Positions 6,188 through 8,485 of a stretch of 8,485 bases of DNA are shown here, one piece after another. Origin of the DNA: Pseudomonadota bacterium (lineage in GTDB: Bacteria > Myxococcota > Polyangia > Polyangiales > Polyangiaceae); NCBI GenBank assembly GCA_023419055.1, contig JAEZYO010000783.1, positions 1-8,485 on the forward strand. The letters are read 5' to 3'. The notes beneath the pieces were generated by a model. It was given only the letters and a program-made list of their open reading frames with translations. It was not told where the DNA came from and searched no databases. Position 1 is the stretch's first letter, and each line of letters opens with the position of its first letter. The translations under genes were made by a program, and so were the position numbers.

Positions 6188-7926
6188 AGTCGTACCCTCA
6201 CCTGACTCGACCCCACGTCGAGACTTACCTTGGCCTTCTTGGTGCCTGCGGGTTCCTCGGGCAGGGCCGGAATCAGCGCATAAGACACGCCGAAGGAGGC
6301 TGCCCCGAGCCCCAGGGCGACCCAACCGATGTCGTTCCCCCATCGCAGCGTTTCGAACTCGCTCTTGGTCGTCGTTTCTTCGTCGTTCGCGGCGCTCGTC
6401 GCCACGATCGCGACGCCACCCGCGGCGGCGAGTCCGAGCCCGCCCCACTTCATGACTTTCACGTAGCCGGGAGTGAGCTCGTCGATGCGCCGCTCGCGCG
6501 CCTCGGCGCGAGCTCGCTCGGCTTCTTCTCGGAGCTCTCGGGCAGCCACCTCGCGACGCTCCATTTCAGCCATTTCTCGGAGGTCGCGCTGCTGCTTTGC
6601 GCGTCGTTCCTCTTCGGCTTTCCTTTGTGCGTCGCCCTCCGGATCGAGGCTCGGCACTGGATCCGCAGCATCGAGGATCTCTCTCGGTGCCTCCTTCTTC
6701 GGCACCGCCATGGGCACCGTCAATGTCTCCGAGGTAGCCTTTCCTGCGCTGACGCCCAGCGCTTCGAGTGCTCGTGAAGCGGGCACACCGAACGCGATCC
6801 CTTCGACGCGTCCACCGACGACCTTCCAGCTCACGATCGCCGCCACCTTGCCGGCTTGATCGACCAGCGGACCGCCGCTGTTGCCTGGACTGATGGAGGC
6901 GTCCGTCTGCAGGAACGGGACGTCGTCGAACGAACGGGCGCCGCTCACGATCCCGCGCGTCACCGAGAAGGCGAGTTGTTCACTCGCGGGTGAGCCGACC
7001 GCGTACACGTCCGCGCCGGGCGAAGGCAACCCGGACGCTACGGGGACGCAGGTCGACGCTGCGTTTCTCACTCGCAACAAGGCGACATCCAGTCGGCGAG
7101 AGATCCGGATCAGCTCTGCCGGATGGCTCGCCCCAAGGCGGGTCTTGACGGTGATCTCCCGAGCGTCGGCGACGACGTGAGCCGCCGTGACGACGTGACC
7201 GTCGGTATTGAGGAAGAAGCCGCTCCCGAAGCCCGTTTCCGTCGTCACGACGACGGTGGCGTCGAGCGCCGCGTCGGCCCCGAGAGGCATGGGCCGCGCC
7301 GCCGCGTTGCAGGCCTGGTACTCCGCCGCCGGATAGGGCTTTTCCGTGGCGCGCGGCCCGGCAGAACGGATCATCAGCGCGCGAAATGCGGGTCGCTGAA
7401 CGAGTGAACGTAGCGCGCCGAGAACGAGCCGGGTCGGGACTCCCGTCGGCTTGGCGAGGTTGAAGCCATACACGGCAAAGCGGGTGAGCGCGCGATACAC
7501 CACCACGTCCCGCCGCACGTCGAGGAGCTCCCAGTCGATCCCGACGCGACACGCGCCGCCCCTTTGCGGGACCGGCACGCACTCGAGCTCACGCACCGTT
7601 CCGCCGAGCAGCAGCTCTGCCTCGTCGCCCCGATCTTTGCCGAACACCAGGCTCTCCGCCCCGACGGCGCCGAGGCCCTGCTTTCGGAGCTCTTCCAGGA
7701 TGTGAACGCGGAAGTCCCCTTCCGCTATTCCGATGTCGTCATCGCCGGCGACGCGAAACACGAGATTGGAAAAACCGATCGAACGTTGTTGCGGCGACTC
7801 GGCCCTGGCGCTCCGCGTGGTCGTCAACAGGAGCAATGCCAGTAGGCTGACCGCCACCAGAGCGAGGCACTGGTGCGGCAGTCCACCTGCGGGACGCTGC
7901 GCGACGTTCAAGGGGCTTACATTCAT
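6178..7926 (-). CDS. Secreted/membrane-anchored trypsin-like serine protease (HtrA-type catalytic domain, no PDZ, C-terminal coiled coil and TM hairpin)
   Basis: This is a 582-residue envelope protease. An uncleaved-length signal peptide spans 1-42 (hydrophobic 21-34, likely cleavage after ARA at 42). Residues about 49-187 form an alpha/beta domain that I cannot assign firmly. It contains a LLLGGTVREL strand pattern reminiscent of CsgG/TolB-type periplasmic domains. The protease domain is at about 222-392 with a complete triad: H250 in VVTAAHVV, D280 in RRLDVALLRV and S350 in SPGNSGGPLVD. This is the HtrA/DegP-like chymotrypsin fold, but no PDZ domain follows. Instead there is a highly charged Arg/Glu-rich helix at about 432-482 (coiled coil), then two Gly/Ala-rich hydrophobic segments (about 494-513 and 533-554) forming a possible membrane hairpin, and a short Val-rich tail. 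The start ATG at 7926 has no clear ribosome site but gives the complete signal peptide. The stop overlaps the next gene by 10 bases, so the two are co-translated. The substrate is unknown. Confidence 0.9.
   Translation of the reverse strand: MNVSPLNVAQRPAGGLPHQCLALVAVSLLALLLLTTTRSARAESPQQRSIGFSNLVFRVAGDDDIGIAEGDFRVHILEELRKQGLGAVGAESLVFGKDRGDEAELLLGGTVRELECVPVPQRGGACRVGIDWELLDVRRDVVVYRALTRFAVYGFNLAKPTGVPTRLVLGALRSLVQRPAFRALMIRSAGPRATEKPYPAAEYQACNAAARPMPLGADAALDATVVVTTETGFGSGFFLNTDGHVVTAAHVVADAREITVKTRLGASHPAELIRISRRLDVALLRVRNAASTCVPVASGLPSPGADVYAVGSPASEQLAFSVTRGIVSGARSFDDVPFLQTDASISPGNSGGPLVDQAGKVAAIVSWKVVGGRVEGIAFGVPASRALEALGVSAGKATSETLTVPMAVPKKEAPREILDAADPVPSLDPEGDAQRKAEEERRAKQQRDLREMAEMERREVAARELREEAERARAEARERRIDELTPGYVKVMKWGGLGLAAAGGVAIVATSAANDEETTTKSEFETLRWGNDIGWVALGLGAASFGVSYALIPALPEEPAGTKKAKVSLDVGSSQVRVRLCY
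6195..6200 (-). promoter_or_regulatory. Shine-Dalgarno of the lipoprotein gene inside the protease gene
   Basis: TGAGGG on the minus strand ends seven bases before GTG 6187, inside the last codons of the protease gene. This sets the lipoprotein start and makes translational coupling with the protease likely, because that start lies 10 bases inside the upstream frame. Confidence 0.7.
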
Positions 7927-8182
7927 CGGAGCTTGACCCGATACAGGCGCGCCGCTCGCCCGGCAAGCCCGACACCAACTCCAACCCTCGAGGTTTCAAA
8001 GTTCGCAAGACTTTAGAGGCTATTCGGCAGGTTGAGCCCTCTCCTTTCGCCTAGCCTTGCAGGATCTCGAGCTCGTGCGGCTGGACCCTCTGGTTTCGTG
8101 ACCTCAGGGCGCCGCACGCCGAGCGCGGATCGGCGCTGGCGGCCGAAGGGCGCAGCTTGCGACGGTGCAGGGCGAGAAACGC
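7927..8182. other. Divergent intergenic region with a 5-7-5 dyad
   Basis: This region lies between the protease start (minus) and the small plus-strand gene and must hold promoters for both if they are transcribed separately. The only structure I can support is an AT-richer patch at 7995-8016 with the inverted repeat AAAGT (7998-8002)-N7-ACTTT (8010-8014), 71 bases upstream of the protease ATG. No clear -35/-10 pair is visible on either strand, and no credible gene lies within. Confidence 0.35.
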
Positions 8183-8437
8183 ATGGCGCTGAGCTTCACG
8201 ACGCAATACTGGCTATTTCGCACCCACCAGCGGGGCAGAATCGGCGACTTCATCGCGCTCGATCGCTCTTCGTGCCTGGCGAAGCCGGCACGCTGTTTCG
8301 CCATCGAGCTCAAGCGCTCGGCGCCTCTTCGCTTGTGGCGACGCGGGATCCAACTCGCCGAGTGCGACCAGGCGGTGCGCTGGGTCGCTCTTCGAGCGGA
8401 TTGTCCGGTGATCACGGCCATTCCCGTGCGTGGGTGA
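8183..8437 (+). CDS. Small hypothetical protein with PD-(D/E)XK-like D...ELK motif
   Basis: This 84-residue protein starts at ATG 8183, which has GGCGAG six bases upstream; a GTG at 8165 would add six residues but has no well-placed ribosome site. I do not recognise it as a named family. The sequence around residues 18-48 contains RTHQRGRIGDFIALD followed, about 15 residues later, by CFAIELKRS, then a helix beginning GIQLAECDQAVRW. The order Gly-Arg-Ile-Asp, hydrophobic strand, E-x-K, then Gln in a helix is the layout of the restriction-endonuclease-like core (for example NucS-type nucleases), but in very compact form. Nuclease function is inference from motif spacing, and many such small proteins are uncharacterised. 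The high-GC coding bias and a peptide that does not look like shadow sequence argue that it is real. Its C-terminus may be truncated by a one-base frameshift (separate entry). Confidence 0.65.
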   Translation: MALSFTTQYWLFRTHQRGRIGDFIALDRSSCLAKPARCFAIELKRSAPLRLWRRGIQLAECDQAVRWVALRADCPVITAIPVRG

Positions 8438-8485
8438 CCCCGAGAGCGTGCTCGGCTTGCTTCGTCGTGGAGCGGACGCTTTCTG
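8432..8485 (+). other. Possible out-of-frame C-terminal continuation of the small plus-strand protein
   Basis: Immediately after residue 82 of the small protein (PVR), a different frame reads GDPESVLGLLRRGADAF and is still open at the window edge. Dropping one G from the GGG at 8432-8434 would convert PVRG-stop into PVRGDPESVLGLLRRGADAF. By hand count 11 of 16 codons after the Gly end in G or C. This suggests that the real gene runs past 8485 and that the TGA at 8435-8437 results from a one-base length change. Confidence 0.4.
8440..8455 (+). terminator. Weak hairpin just past the small gene's stop
   Basis: CCGAG (8440-8444) and CTCGG (8451-8455) form a 5-bp stem with a 6-base loop, starting two bases after the TGA. 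There is no T-tract. If the gene really continues in the other frame, this hairpin is coding sequence rather than a terminator, and that reading is about as likely. Confidence 0.15.

Noticed and set aside
6188..6448. N-terminal extension of the lipoprotein frame back to an ATG at 6448
   Set aside because: It would add 87 Arg-rich residues overlapping the protease gene and bury the signal sequence; GTG 6187 has a good Shine-Dalgarno and gives a proper export signal.
1..8485. CRISPR arrays, tRNA/rRNA genes, insertion sequences, integrase sites
   Set aside because: Reading both strands, I saw no regularly spaced direct repeats, no tRNA-like cloverleaf signature, no transposase motifs and no terminal inverted repeats.

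Overview
The window is GC-rich, and its coding frames strongly prefer G or C at the third codon position. Long open frames antisense to real genes follow from this. The protein content points to a myxobacterium (phylum Myxococcota), perhaps the Polyangia/Sorangiineae side. It includes a cysteine-rich lipoprotein with Dickkopf/TNFR-like modules and a beta-propeller, a trypsin-like protease with a C-terminal coiled coil and membrane hairpin, and a soluble PAS-PAS hybrid histidine kinase. The taxonomic placement is inference from protein style, not from a marker gene.

Layout, left to right. (1) 1-1013, minus: the first 337 codons of a class II (long, E. coli-type) ketol-acid reductoisomerase, ilvC, cut by the left window edge. 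(2) 1014-1676: no convincing gene. The ilvC-proximal part holds the leader, a possible -10 box and a 5-7-5 dyad. (3) 1677 to about 3826/3836, minus: a hybrid sensor histidine kinase (PAS-PAS-HisKA-HATPase-receiver). Its true N-terminus appears to lie in a different frame because one base is missing near 3752. (4) 3888-3917: a strong hairpin just past the next stop codon, the likely end of the upstream operon. (5) 3929-6187, minus: a 752-residue predicted lipoprotein with a cysteine-rich half and a propeller half. (6) 6178-7926, minus: a secreted or membrane-anchored serine protease with a complete His-Asp-Ser triad. Its stop overlaps the start of the lipoprotein gene by 10 bases, so the two form a translationally coupled pair. 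(7) 7927-8182: a divergent intergenic region. (8) 8183-8437, plus: a small protein with a PD-(D/E)XK-like motif, which may continue out of frame past the right edge.

How the genes work together: the protease and lipoprotein are the one clear functional unit. I infer a cell-envelope system in which a triad protease lacking a PDZ domain is made together with a large multi-domain adhesion or recognition lipoprotein. The kinase lies downstream beyond a hairpin and has its own Shine-Dalgarno-like sequence, so it is probably a separate transcription unit. ilvC is housekeeping branched-chain amino acid synthesis and here has no ilvB/ilvN directly upstream. Two places (near 3752 and near 8433) look like one-base length changes in short homopolymers. 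They are either sequencing or assembly errors or real frameshifts.
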